A DNA stretch of 8,503 nt from Mesorhizobium sp. (GCA_030698645.1 JAUYMV010000187.1:1-8503); one strand, 5' to 3'. Counted from the stretch's first letter, positions 1-7,243 are shown. Notes: generated by a model from the letters alone, not told the origin. Program-made: numbers and translations.

Positions 1-383
1 GTTCGATTGCTGCATCATGGGCCATTCCAGACGAAGATTCGGCCACGGCGTTGCGAGCGCTCGATCTGGTGCTTCGGGATGGAATGCTCGTTCCGGCGGT
101 GTTCTGGTACGAGTTTCGGAACGTGCTTATCATCAACGAGCGGCGCGGCCGCCTCCTCGTCGATGAAACTGAGCGGGCGCTGGTCAACCTTGATGATCTC
201 TTCCCGCATACCGACGCGGCCTTGCCAGGTGAGCAGGCGATGAGCTTTGCCCGGGCGCATCGCCTCACCATCTACGATGCCGCCTATCTCGACCTCGCGC
301 TGCGCACCGGCTCGTCGCTGGCAACGCTCGACGCACGGCTGGCGACAGCCGCCGCGGCAGAGGGCATTCCGGTGATCGCCTGA
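1..383 (+). CDS. vapC: PIN-domain ribonuclease toxin, VapC family (5' end outside window)
   Basis: The frame is open from the window edge to TGA at 381-383. The first readable residues, SIAASWAIPDE, match the start of a PIN domain just after its first metal-binding Asp (usual form VxDxSVxxxW), so the true start codon and first Asp lie outside the window; the in-frame TTG at 51 is not the start. Later PIN acidic residues are visible: Glu at 111-113 in FWYEFRNVL, Asp at 276-278 in TIYDAAYLDLA (with a further Asp at 291-293), and Asp at 330-332 in LATLDARL. These place Mg2+ for RNA cleavage. VapC toxins are known to cut tRNA or rRNA and are held inactive by a VapB antitoxin encoded just upstream; here that gene would be off the left edge. 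The gene converges on tdh with 19 bp between stop codons. Family assignment is firm; activity and partner are inferred. Confidence 0.87.
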   Translation, partial: SIAASWAIPDEDSATALRALDLVLRDGMLVPAVFWYEFRNVLIINERRGRLLVDETERALVNLDDLFPHTDAALPGEQAMSFARAHRLTIYDAAYLDLALRTGSSLATLDARLATAAAAEGIPVIA

Positions 384-402
384 TAGGCGACTGCCCGGCG
401 CC

Positions 403-1437
<1,035 letters not shown>

Positions 1438-1493
1438 GGGAAGGCCCTGTTCTGGAGAATTGACCAACTCGGACACGTGGAAGGTGAGATACC

Positions 1494-1670
1494 TTAGCGC
1501 GTCGTTAAGCGGGTGAAAGCGCGCCGCTTGATATCTTCGGAGGACAGCAGCTCATACTCGCAGTCGGCCGCTGCAAATGCGCCGCGCAAGATAGCCGCCA
1601 TTTCCTCAAACGCCTCTTGATCTGTGCGTTCTTCGACGCCAGTTCCATGAGCCTTATCGCGCTTGATCAT
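1494..1670 (-). CDS. Unrecognised 58-aa protein encoded between kbl and tdh
   Basis: I do not recognise this protein. Reading from ATG at 1670 to TAA at 1494-1496 gives 58 residues beginning [18 protein letters not shown] and ending [12 protein letters not shown]. It is highly charged, has one Cys (residue 37), and has no signal peptide, membrane segment or zinc motif. The middle (about residues 18-35, [18 protein letters not shown]) looks helical and amphipathic, and the ends are basic. Support for a real gene: GGAGG six bases before the ATG, placement in the kbl-tdh gap (46 bp after kbl, 56 bp before tdh) on the same strand, and ORF-like composition. Against it: the length is short, and only 37 of 58 codons end in G/C, versus 27 of the first 30 in kbl, so it may be recently acquired, weakly selected or spurious. 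A small regulator or antitoxin-like protein would fit the charge pattern, but nothing in the sequence shows that. Confidence 0.55.
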   Translation of the reverse strand: MIKRDKAHGTGVEERTDQEAFEEMAAILRGAFAAADCEYELLSSEDIKRRAFTRLTTR

Positions 1671-1676
1671 ATCGCG

Positions 1677-1681
1677 CCTCC
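1677..1681 (-). promoter_or_regulatory. Ribosome binding site of the 58-aa ORF
   Basis: On the minus strand GGAGG is followed by six bases (CGCGAT) and then the ATG at 1670. It is a near-consensus Shine-Dalgarno, clearer than anything in front of tdh, and is the main reason for calling the small ORF translated. Confidence 0.6.
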
Positions 1682-1716
1682 AATTCTCATTCCGGAAACA
1701 GATTTAGGGTCGCCGT

Positions 1717-2904
1717 TCACGCCACCACCCCCAACTCCCGACCGACCTCGACGAACGCCTCGACCGCCCGGTCGATGTCCTCGAAACCGTGCGCCGCCGA
1801 CATCTGCGTCCTTATCCGTGCCTGCCCCTTCGGCACCACCGGAAACGCAAACCCGATCACGTAAATCCCGCGCTCCAGCATCTTCGCCGCCATAGCCTGC
1901 GCCAGCGATGCGTCGCCCAGCATCACCGGGATGATCGGGTGGTCCGCGCCGGCAAGCGTGAAGCCGGCCTCGGTCATTTTCGCGCGAAACCGCGCCGCGT
2001 TGGCGACGAGCTTCTTGCGCAAGGCGCCGCCCTCTTCCAGCATGTCGAAGACGGTCAGCGAGGCCGCCGCGATCGCCGGCATCAGCGTGTTGGAGAAGAG
2101 ATAGGGCCGCGAGCGCTGGCGCAGCCAGTCGACGACCTGGCGCCGGCCCGACGTATAGCCACCCGACGCGCCGCCGAGCGCCTTGCCGAGCGTGCCGGTG
2201 ATGATGTCGACGCGGCCCTCGACGCCGCAATGCTCGGCCGACCCGCGGCCATTGGCACCGACGAAGCCCACCGCATGGCTGTCGTCCACCATGACCATCG
2301 CGCCATATTTGTCGGCGAGATCGCAGACGCCCCGCAGATTGGCGATGATGCCGTCCATCGAGAACACGCCATCGGTGGCGATCAGCTTGAAGCGGCTGCC
2401 CTCGGCCTTCTTCAGCTCCTCCTCGAGGCTTGCCATGTCATTGTTGGCGTAGCGGAAGCGCCGGCATTTCGAGAGCCTGACGCCGTCGATGATCGAGGCA
2501 TGGTTGAGCGCATCGGAGATGATGGCGTCCTCTTCGCCGAGCAGCGTCTCGAACAGGCCGCCATTGGCGTCGAAGCAGGAGCCGTAGAGGATCGTGTCCT
2601 CCATGCCGAGGAAGCCGGAGATGCGCGCCTCGAGCGCCTTGTGCTCCTCCTGCGTGCCGCAGATGAAGCGCACCGAGGCCATGCCGTAGCCGTAGCGGTC
2701 CAGCGCGGCGCTCGCGGAGGCGCGCAGATCCGCATTGTCGGCGAGGCCCAGATAGTTGTTGGCGCAGAAGTTCAGCACCTTCTGGCCGCCGACCTCGATC
2801 TCGGCGCCCTGCATCGAGGTGATGACGCGCTCGGTCTTGTAGAGGCCGGCGGTCTTCAGTCCGGCGAGTTCGCCGTCGAGAAAGGTGAGGAAGGCGTCGC
2901 GCAT
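1717..2904 (-). CDS. kbl: 2-amino-3-ketobutyrate coenzyme A ligase (glycine C-acetyltransferase)
   Basis: PLP enzyme that cleaves 2-amino-3-ketobutyrate with CoA to glycine and acetyl-CoA, completing the threonine dehydrogenase route. It belongs to the alpha-oxoamine synthase family (fold type I aminotransferases). The 395-aa product matches E. coli Kbl (398 aa) end to end. Visible landmarks: [10 protein letters not shown] at 47-56, [15 protein letters not shown] at 109-123, His136 in NHAS, Asp207 and His210 in the DDSH motif contacting the cofactor ring, and Schiff-base Lys241 in [10 protein letters not shown]. The C-terminal [18 protein letters not shown] is the family signature. The ATG at 2904 (MRDAFLTFL) is chosen because the N-terminus aligns with Kbl and AGGGG lies eight bases upstream; the longer ORF to 2994 would add 30 unrelated residues. 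It is first in the kbl - 58-aa ORF - tdh order. Its promoter is not obvious: the 124 bp to the cupin gene holds a large hairpin. Confidence 0.97.
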   Translation of the reverse strand: MRDAFLTFLDGELAGLKTAGLYKTERVITSMQGAEIEVGGQKVLNFCANNYLGLADNADLRASASAALDRYGYGMASVRFICGTQEEHKALEARISGFLGMEDTILYGSCFDANGGLFETLLGEEDAIISDALNHASIIDGVRLSKCRRFRYANNDMASLEEELKKAEGSRFKLIATDGVFSMDGIIANLRGVCDLADKYGAMVMVDDSHAVGFVGANGRGSAEHCGVEGRVDIITGTLGKALGGASGGYTSGRRQVVDWLRQRSRPYLFSNTLMPAIAAASLTVFDMLEEGGALRKKLVANAARFRAKMTEAGFTLAGADHPIIPVMLGDASLAQAMAAKMLERGIYVIGFAFPVVPKGQARIRTQMSAAHGFEDIDRAVEAFVEVGRELGVVA

Positions 2905-2973
2905 GTCGTTTGCCCCTGGGACCGGAGCCGACAATCGCGCCCCGCGCGGCGGAAATCTATCGGAAAAGCGACA

Positions 2974-3020
2974 GGCGGCCGGGCGGACATTCATTCCGCC
3001 CGCCCGTCCGTCCGGCCGCC
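2974..3020 (-). terminator. Strong GC hairpin between cupin and kbl, probable terminator of the cupin gene
   Basis: The arms GGCGGCCGGGCGGAC (2974-2988) and GTCCGTCCGGCCGCC (3006-3020) pair over 15 bp with one mismatch (a G-T pair in one strand). An alternative inner stem, GGGCGGA (2981-2987) with TCCGCCC (2995-3001), pairs perfectly around a 7-nt loop. The structure begins 8 bp past the cupin stop codon, and on the minus strand it is followed by TGTCGCTTTTCC, a short T tract that is weak for an intrinsic terminator. It could instead be a leader structure of a kbl transcript that reads through from the cupin gene. Confidence 0.55.
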
Positions 3021-3028
3021 CGTCCCCC

Positions 3029-3508
3029 TCAGCTCATCGGCGGACCGACGATGTCGATGCCGTTGCGGGCGCAGGCCATGGTGAGCAGCTGCACCGTGTG
3101 GGAGTCCGGCTCGCTGCGCGGCGTCAGATCGGCCGTCGCGGCGGGCTTGGCCATCTCGCGCACCATGCGCTCGAAATCGCCGCCGGTGGTGATCGTCAGG
3201 CAGCGCGCGCCGTTGATCGATTCGACGCGGAAGCTGTGCGGCACGCCCTTCGGCGCAAGCACGATCTGGCCGGCGTGGGCGATGGTGTCCTTGCCGTCGA
3301 CGCGGAAGCGCATGGTGCCTTCGAGCAGATGGAAGACCTCGTCCTCGTTGCGATGGATGTGCAAGGGCGGCGACTCGCCATAGGGCATGCGGTGCTCGAC
3401 GATGCTCAGCCGGTCGGCGCCGGCATTGGCCGAGAGCCGCACGGTCACAAGGGTATCGAGAAAGCGGAGCAACTGCGCGGCGGGGGCCGACTTGTCTTGA
3501 ATGGTCAT
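3029..3508 (-). CDS. Small single-domain cupin protein
   Basis: A 159-aa protein with one cupin domain at about residues 33-110. Motif 1 is [18 protein letters not shown], giving metal ligands His50, His52 and Glu57; motif 2 is [15 protein letters not shown] (80-94), giving His91. All four usual metal ligands are present, so a metal-binding beta-barrel is expected, but cupins range from dioxygenases and isomerases to sensors and the sequence does not choose among them. It resembles quercetin-2,3-dioxygenase-like small cupins in general form only. The tail (about 120-159) is Pro/Ala-rich and then hydrophobic, with no membrane helix or signal peptide. ATG at 3508 is chosen because AAGGA lies about eight bases upstream; the ORF could extend to 3703 but the extra 65 residues are Arg/Pro-rich and unlike cupins. 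It is divergent from the oxygenase gene, sharing a 308-bp control region, so a linked metabolic role is possible. Confidence 0.85.
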   Translation of the reverse strand: MTIQDKSAPAAQLLRFLDTLVTVRLSANAGADRLSIVEHRMPYGESPPLHIHRNEDEVFHLLEGTMRFRVDGKDTIAHAGQIVLAPKGVPHSFRVESINGARCLTITTGGDFERMVREMAKPAATADLTPRSEPDSHTVQLLTMACARNGIDIVGPPMS

Positions 3509-3569
3509 TGGTCTGTCCTTGTTCTGGTCGACGCCGCGCGGTCGCCCGAAGCGGCCGCCTTCCTCTAGA

Positions 3570-3614
3570 ACCGGACTGTTTCGGATCGGCACCGCGCGAG
3601 CACCGGACTGTTTC
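3570..3614. repeat. Two 13-bp direct repeats, ACCGGACTGTTTC, candidate operator
   Basis: Perfect copies sit at 3570-3582 and 3602-3614, with start-to-start spacing of 32 bp, close to three turns of the helix, so a bound protein would meet both copies on one face. They lie 62-106 bp upstream of the cupin ATG and about 140 bp before the oxygenase promoter. The repeat is seen directly; the operator role is inferred. Confidence 0.5.
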
Positions 3615-3754
3615 AAGCGACGAAACGCAGCCGCCGATCGCGCGCCTGCCGGAAATGCAACCGGTCGCGCAAGCCGCTTTTGTTGCGGCACGGGCGGCGG
3701 CAATCTACCGTTAGCGGCGGCCCTTTCGCGACAGCTCTATTGCTGGCGTCGAGA

Positions 3755-3785
3755 TTGACACAGGCGTCTTCGGCGACCCCATATT
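3755..3785 (+). promoter_or_regulatory. Candidate sigma-70 promoter for the 2OG-Fe(II) oxygenase gene
   Basis: A perfect -35 hexamer, TTGACA (3755-3760), is followed after 18-19 bases by CCATAT/CATATT (3779-3785) as the -10. The spacer is slightly long and the -10 is imperfect. Transcription would begin near 3792, leaving a leader of about 25 nt containing the GGAG ribosome binding site. Confidence 0.45.
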
Positions 3786-3816
3786 CGCCGTTGCCATCCA
3801 ACGACCGGAGTCCTGA

Positions 3817-4797
3817 ATGACCGCCTTCCCTGTTTTCGACCTCGGCCGCTTCGAGACGGCCGACCCCGCCGAACGCGCGCGGCTCGGCGCCGAGGTGGAC
3901 GCGATCTGCCGGTCGACCGGCTTTCTGGCGATCGCCAATCACGGCGTGGCGCGGCCGGTCATCGACGGCGTTTGGAGCAAGGCCGCAGCCTTCTTCGCGC
4001 TGCCGCCGGAGGCGAAGCAGAAGGCCAGGGCGCCCTATGCCGGCTATCCCTACGGCTATCTCGGCCCCGATTCGGAGGCTCTCGCGAAATCGAAGGGCGT
4101 CGACACGCCGCCCGACCTGAAGGAGAGTTTTAACGGCGGCCCACAGGCCGTGCCTGCTGGTGTGACGGACCCGGCGGCGCTCGCCTTCTGCTACGCGCCG
4201 ACGATCTGGCCGGACGCGCCGGCCGGATTCCGCGACGCGTGGAGCGCCTATTACACCGCGCTGGAGGATCTCGCGGCACGCATCATGCGCCTCTTCGCCG
4301 TGGCGCTGAAGCTGCCCGACCACTATTTCGACAGCTTCATCGACGCGCCGATCAGCGCGCTTCGAGCGCTGAACTATCCCGAACAGACGGTGGCGCCGAG
4401 GCCCGGGCAACTGCGCGCCGGCGCGCATACCGACTATGGCAGCCTGACCATCCTGCTGCCGCAGGCGGGCTCGAAGGGGCTGGAGATCGTCGCGCCGGAC
4501 GGCAACTGGACGCCGGTACCGCCGGTGCCGGGCGCCTTCGTCATCAATATCGGTGATCTGATGGCGCTTTGGACGAACGACCGCTGGGTGTCGACCATGC
4601 ACCGCGTCGTCAATCCCGCGCCGGAAGACGGCGGCATGGCCAGGCGCCAGTCGCTCGCCTTCTTCCACCAGCCGAATTGGGATGCCGAAATCGCCTGCTT
4701 GCCGCAATGCCTGGCACCTGGCGAAACACCGAAATACCAGCCGGTCCGCTCCGGCCCCTATCTGATGGGAAAATTCCAGTCGACGACCAAGGGATAG
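3817..4797 (+). CDS. 2-oxoglutarate/Fe(II)-dependent oxygenase, isopenicillin N synthase-like family
   Basis: A 326-aa protein of the family covering isopenicillin N synthase, plant gibberellin/flavonol oxidases and many bacterial hydroxylases, which couple O2 and usually 2-oxoglutarate to oxidation of a small molecule. The N-terminal non-haem dioxygenase domain opens with FPVFDLGRF and STGFLAIANHG (33-43). The catalytic jelly-roll carries iron ligands His204 and Asp206 (HTDYGSLTILL) and His262 (MHRVVNP), and the Arg277-x-Ser279 pair (RRQS) that binds the 2-oxoglutarate carboxylate, so co-substrate use like the plant enzymes is expected. All catalytic residues are intact and the length is normal. 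ATG at 3817 has GGAG seven bases upstream. The substrate cannot be read from sequence. The stop codon lies 1 bp from the dapB stop on the opposite strand, so transcripts must overlap. The shared upstream region with the cupin gene is the only functional hint from neighbours. Confidence 0.92.
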   Translation: MTAFPVFDLGRFETADPAERARLGAEVDAICRSTGFLAIANHGVARPVIDGVWSKAAAFFALPPEAKQKARAPYAGYPYGYLGPDSEALAKSKGVDTPPDLKESFNGGPQAVPAGVTDPAALAFCYAPTIWPDAPAGFRDAWSAYYTALEDLAARIMRLFAVALKLPDHYFDSFIDAPISALRALNYPEQTVAPRPGQLRAGAHTDYGSLTILLPQAGSKGLEIVAPDGNWTPVPPVPGAFVINIGDLMALWTNDRWVSTMHRVVNPAPEDGGMARRQSLAFFHQPNWDAEIACLPQCLAPGETPKYQPVRSGPYLMGKFQSTTKG

Positions 4798-4798
4798 C

Positions 4799-5605
4799 TC
4801 AGCCGTCCATCACGGCGTCGAGGCCACGGCGCAGGCCCGTGAACGAGCCTACCTTGCGCGCGGCGAGCAAGGTTCCCGACACATAGGGCGCGGCCGACGC
4901 ACCGGCGTCGTGACGGATCAGCAGCCGCTCATTGTCGGCGCCAAACAGCGCCTCGCAGGACAGAACATAGGATGGCATGCGAACCGAGTGCACCTGCACC
5001 GGGAGCGGCGCGCCGATGGCGCCGCCGCGCGTCTCGCGCACACCGGTGAGCTCATCGACCGGCTTCGACGTCGCCTTCTGGCGCATCGCGCCGATCAGCT
5101 CGGCAAGCTCGCGACCAGTGCCCGATGGCGTATCGGCCTTGGACGGCGAGGCATAGTCGATGATCTCGACATCGGGCACGTAGCGCGCGGCTTCGAGCGC
5201 GAAGCGGCGCAGCAACGTCGCCGTGATGGAGAAGTTGCCGGCGGCCAGGACGCCGAGACTTGCCTCTCGGGCGGCGATGTCGATCTCGCCATAGTCCGCG
5301 GCGGACAGGCCCGACGTCCCGACGACGACATGCCGACCGGCGGCGAGCGCCTGCATCGCGTGACCCTTCACGACATGGGGCTTGGTATAGTCGATGACGA
5401 CGTCGGACGGCGCCCCCAGCGCCTCGGCGAGCGTCGCGGAAAGCACGACGCCGAGCGCGCCGCCGCCGGTGGCAAGCCCGGCATCCTGGCCGGCGGACCC
5501 ACGGCTGACCGCGCCGGCGAGTTCGAGGTCATCGGCGGCCGCGATGGCCTGGACCAGTGCGCGGCCGACCCAGCCTGTGGCGCCGACAAGAGTAATGCGG
5601 ATCAT
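4799..5605 (-). CDS. dapB: DapB-family reductase (4-hydroxy-tetrahydrodipicolinate reductase-like), atypical active site
   Basis: A 268-aa protein with the two-domain DapB layout. The N-terminal nucleotide fold begins MIRITLVGATGWVGR with GxxGxxG at 8-14; then come VVIDYTKP (69-76), GTSGL (96-100), AAGNFSITATLL (121-132) and the C-terminal substrate domain with VHSVR (205-209). DapB reduces the dipicolinate precursor with NAD(P)H in lysine and diaminopimelate synthesis. The key motif is altered: where E. coli has EAHHRHKVDAPSGT, this protein has DYASPSKADTPSGT (150-163). Lys156 and the PSGT substrate loop remain, but His159, the proposed acid-base residue in E. coli, and His160 correspond to Ala152 and Ser153. 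It could be a divergent functional DapB or a paralogue with another substrate. ATG at 5605 is backed by GGAGG six bases upstream. It lies alone on its strand, downstream of gcdH across a repeat, and convergent with the oxygenase gene. Confidence 0.85.
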   Translation of the reverse strand: MIRITLVGATGWVGRALVQAIAAADDLELAGAVSRGSAGQDAGLATGGGALGVVLSATLAEALGAPSDVVIDYTKPHVVKGHAMQALAAGRHVVVGTSGLSAADYGEIDIAAREASLGVLAAGNFSITATLLRRFALEAARYVPDVEIIDYASPSKADTPSGTGRELAELIGAMRQKATSKPVDELTGVRETRGGAIGAPLPVQVHSVRMPSYVLSCEALFGADNERLLIRHDAGASAAPYVSGTLLAARKVGSFTGLRRGLDAVMDG

Positions 5606-5611
5606 GGGGAG

Positions 5612-5616
5612 CCTCC
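5612..5616 (-). promoter_or_regulatory. Ribosome binding site of dapB
   Basis: On the minus strand GGAGG is followed by CTCCCC and the ATG at 5605. It fixes the start codon and lies only 8 bp from the intergenic repeat, so any promoter for dapB must lie in or beyond that repeat. Confidence 0.65.
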
Positions 5617-5623
5617 GGAGCTA

Positions 5624-5781
5624 CTTACCTTCCCCCTTGTGGGGAAGGTGTCGGCGCAGCCGACGGGTAGGGGTAAATTCATCGCGCGATGATCGGCCAT
5701 CGGGCGTGTGCCGGCGCAGTGGATTCGAGCACCCCCACCCGGCCGCTTCGCGGTCACCCTCCCCACGAGGGGGAGGGTAAG
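5624..5781. repeat. Composite intergenic repeat: two inverted 51-bp modules, each with two hairpins
   Basis: The left module (5624-5674) and the reverse complement of the right module (5731-5781) are the same length and agree at 42 of 51 positions; a 56-bp spacer separates them. Each module holds a 9-bp stem with 5-nt loop (left ACCTTCCCC 5627-5635 with GGGGAAGGT 5641-5649; right ACCCTCCCC 5756-5764 with GGGGAGGGT 5770-5778) and a 6-bp stem with 3-nt loop (left GTCGGC 5650-5655 with GCCGAC 5659-5664; right GGCCGC with GCGGTC). It resembles the short palindromic intergenic elements of Rhizobiales (RIME or Bru-RS type), though I cannot confirm which family. The right module starts 8 bp past the gcdH stop and could end its transcript. 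Confidence 0.8.
5679..5692. promoter_or_regulatory. 14-bp perfect palindrome upstream of dapB, candidate operator
   Basis: TCATCGCGCGATGA reads identically on both strands. It lies in the spacer between the two repeat modules, about 75 bp upstream of the dapB start. A palindrome of this length can arise by chance about once in a window this size, so the operator role is tentative; it may simply be part of the repeat element. Confidence 0.25.
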
Positions 5782-5788
5782 GAAGCGC

Positions 5789-7000
5789 CTAGAAGAACGC
5801 CTGAATCCCCGTCTGCGCACGGCCCAGGATCAGCGCATGCACATCATGCGCGCCCTCGTACGTGTTGACGGTCTCGAGGTTGGAGGAATGGCGCATGACG
5901 TGGTAGCCGATCTGGATGCCGTTGCCGCCATGCATGTCGCGGGCAGCCCGCGCGATGTCGAGCGCCTTGCCGCAATTGTTGCGCTTGACGATCGAGATCA
6001 TCTCGGGCGCCATCTTTCCCTCGTCCATGATGCGGCCGACGCGCAGCGACCCCTGCAGCCCGAGCGCGATCTCGGTCTGCATGTCGGCCAGCTTCTTCTG
6101 GTAGAGCTGGGTGGCGGCGAGCGGCTTGCCGAACTGCCTGCGGTCGAGGCCATACTGCCGTGCGCGGAACCAGCAGTCCTCGGCCGCCCCCATGACACCC
6201 CAGGAAATGCCGTAGCGGGCGCGGTTGAGGCAGCCGAACGGACCCTTCAGGCCGGAAACATTGGGCAGGATCGCATCCTCGCCGACCTCCACCCCCTGCA
6301 TGACCACCTCGCCGGTGATCGAGGCGCGCAGGCTGAGCTTGCCGCCGATCTTCGGCGCGGAAAGGCCCTTCATGCCCTTTTCCAGCACGAAGCCGCGAAT
6401 CTCGTCACCGTGGGCGGCGGACTTGGCCCAGACGACGAAGACGTCGGCGATCGGCGCGTTGGAGATCCACATCTTGGCGCCGGTGATGCGATAGCCGGTC
6501 GCGGTCTTCTCGGCGCGGGTCTTCATGCCGCCCGGATCGGAGCCGGCTTCGGGCTCGGTCAGGCCGAAACAGCCGATCCATTCGCCCGACGCGAGCTTCG
6601 GCAGGTACTTCTTCCGCTGCTCCTCGGAGCCGTAGGCGTGGATCGGATACATGACCAGCGAGGACTGCACGCTCATCATCGAGCGATAGCCGCTGTCGAT
6701 GCGCTCGACCTCGCGGGCGACCAGCCCATAGGTGACGTAGCCGGCGCCGAGTCCGCCATATTCCTCCGGCACCGTGATGCCGAGCAGGCCCGCCGCGCCC
6801 ATCTCGCGGAAGATTTCCGGATCGGTCGTCTCGTTCATGTAGGCATCTTCGATGCGCGGCGCGAGCTTGTCGGTGGCGAAGGCCGCGGCAGCGTCGCGAA
6901 TCATCCGTTCGTCCTCGGAAAGCTGGTCCTCCAGCAGGAAAGGATCGTTCCAGACGAAGCGCGCGGCCGCCTTCGCGACATGCCGGTTTTCGATGTTCAT
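5789..7000 (-). CDS. gcdH: Glutaryl-CoA dehydrogenase
   Basis: FAD enzyme of the acyl-CoA dehydrogenase family that oxidises and decarboxylates glutaryl-CoA to crotonyl-CoA in lysine, hydroxylysine and tryptophan degradation, passing electrons to electron-transfer flavoprotein. The 403-aa product matches human GCDH closely along the mature chain. Landmarks: [13 protein letters not shown] at 19-31, [13 protein letters not shown] (103-115) containing Arg106, equivalent to the glutarate-binding Arg94, the FAD region [16 protein letters not shown] (144-159) and KMWISNAP (176-183), RARYGISWG (260-268), [20 protein letters not shown] (340-359), and [16 protein letters not shown] (380-395) with catalytic base Glu382. 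Together the Arg and the TYEG context separate GCDH from straight-chain dehydrogenases. ATG at 7000 is chosen because MNIENRH leads straight into the conserved block; the upstream 57 residues are not family-like. No strong Shine-Dalgarno is visible. No CoA-transferase or regulator gene for the pathway lies beside it. Confidence 0.95.
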   Translation of the reverse strand: MNIENRHVAKAAARFVWNDPFLLEDQLSEDERMIRDAAAAFATDKLAPRIEDAYMNETTDPEIFREMGAAGLLGITVPEEYGGLGAGYVTYGLVAREVERIDSGYRSMMSVQSSLVMYPIHAYGSEEQRKKYLPKLASGEWIGCFGLTEPEAGSDPGGMKTRAEKTATGYRITGAKMWISNAPIADVFVVWAKSAAHGDEIRGFVLEKGMKGLSAPKIGGKLSLRASITGEVVMQGVEVGEDAILPNVSGLKGPFGCLNRARYGISWGVMGAAEDCWFRARQYGLDRRQFGKPLAATQLYQKKLADMQTEIALGLQGSLRVGRIMDEGKMAPEMISIVKRNNCGKALDIARAARDMHGGNGIQIGYHVMRHSSNLETVNTYEGAHDVHALILGRAQTGIQAFF

Positions 7001-7214
7001 GGGCTGTGTCCGCATTCGGTTTCGTTGATCCGGCGACCTTAAAGCCGATTTCGCACGCTGGCAAAAGCGTTTCCTCGAAAAAGGGCTCCGGTAGGCGCCT
7101 CCACAGAGGGCTGTGCGCGCAAGGTAAAGTATCACTAACCATTCGCCGCTTTTTGGGCAGCGCCGGGGCAATCATCTTTCCAACCCGTTAACCGAGCCCG
7201 GGCGATGCTCGTCG

Positions 7215-7232
7215 CGCATGGACTCTCATGCG
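7215..7232 (+). promoter_or_regulatory. Small hairpin abutting the cyclase ribosome binding site
   Basis: CGCATG (7215-7220) and CATGCG (7227-7232) form a 6-bp perfect inverted repeat around GACTCT. The last stem base is also the first base of the GAGGGG Shine-Dalgarno (7232-7237), which lies six bases before the ATG at 7244. In RNA the stem could affect ribosome access, or as DNA it could be a small operator. Both roles are inference. No clear sigma-70 promoter was found in the 243 bp between gcdH and this gene. Confidence 0.3.
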
Positions 7233-7243
7233 AGGGGCGGAAC

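Larger units (their letters stand above)
3509..3816. other. 308-bp divergent intergenic region between cupin and oxygenase genes
   Basis: No convincing gene lies here; the short ORFs on both strands are Arg/Pro-rich and lack good ribosome binding sites. The region must hold the start signals of both flanking genes. It contains two copies of a 13-bp direct repeat nearer the cupin gene, a GTTTC/GAAAC inverted pair (3610-3614 and 3622-3626) overlapping the second copy, a TTGACA-type promoter facing the oxygenase gene, and GGAG just before that gene's ATG. A promoter towards the cupin gene could not be picked out. Confidence 0.6.

Noticed and set aside
1438..1476. Earlier GTG start for tdh at 1476
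   Set aside because: It would add 13 residues not found in Tdh proteins and has no better ribosome binding site, although it would bring tdh within 17 bp of the 58-aa ORF.
1789..3084. 431-codon plus-strand ORF antisense to kbl
   Set aside because: Low-complexity Arg/Ala/Asp composition, no motif, no ribosome binding site; kbl on the other strand matches its family end to end.
3509..3703. N-terminal extension of the cupin ORF to 3703
   Set aside because: The extra 65 residues are Arg/Pro-rich and read through the direct repeats; the internal ATG at 3508 has AAGGA at correct spacing.
3613..4707. 364-codon minus-strand ORF antisense to the oxygenase gene
   Set aside because: Arg/Gly/Val-rich shadow of a gene whose catalytic residues are all in place.
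5708..7042. 444-codon plus-strand ORF antisense to gcdH
   Set aside because: Begins inside the intergenic repeat and mirrors gcdH codons; composition is that of an antisense frame.
7187..7192. GTTAAC as a CtrA-type site upstream of the cyclase
   Set aside because: Only one half-site is present; the expected second TTAA seven bases away is missing.
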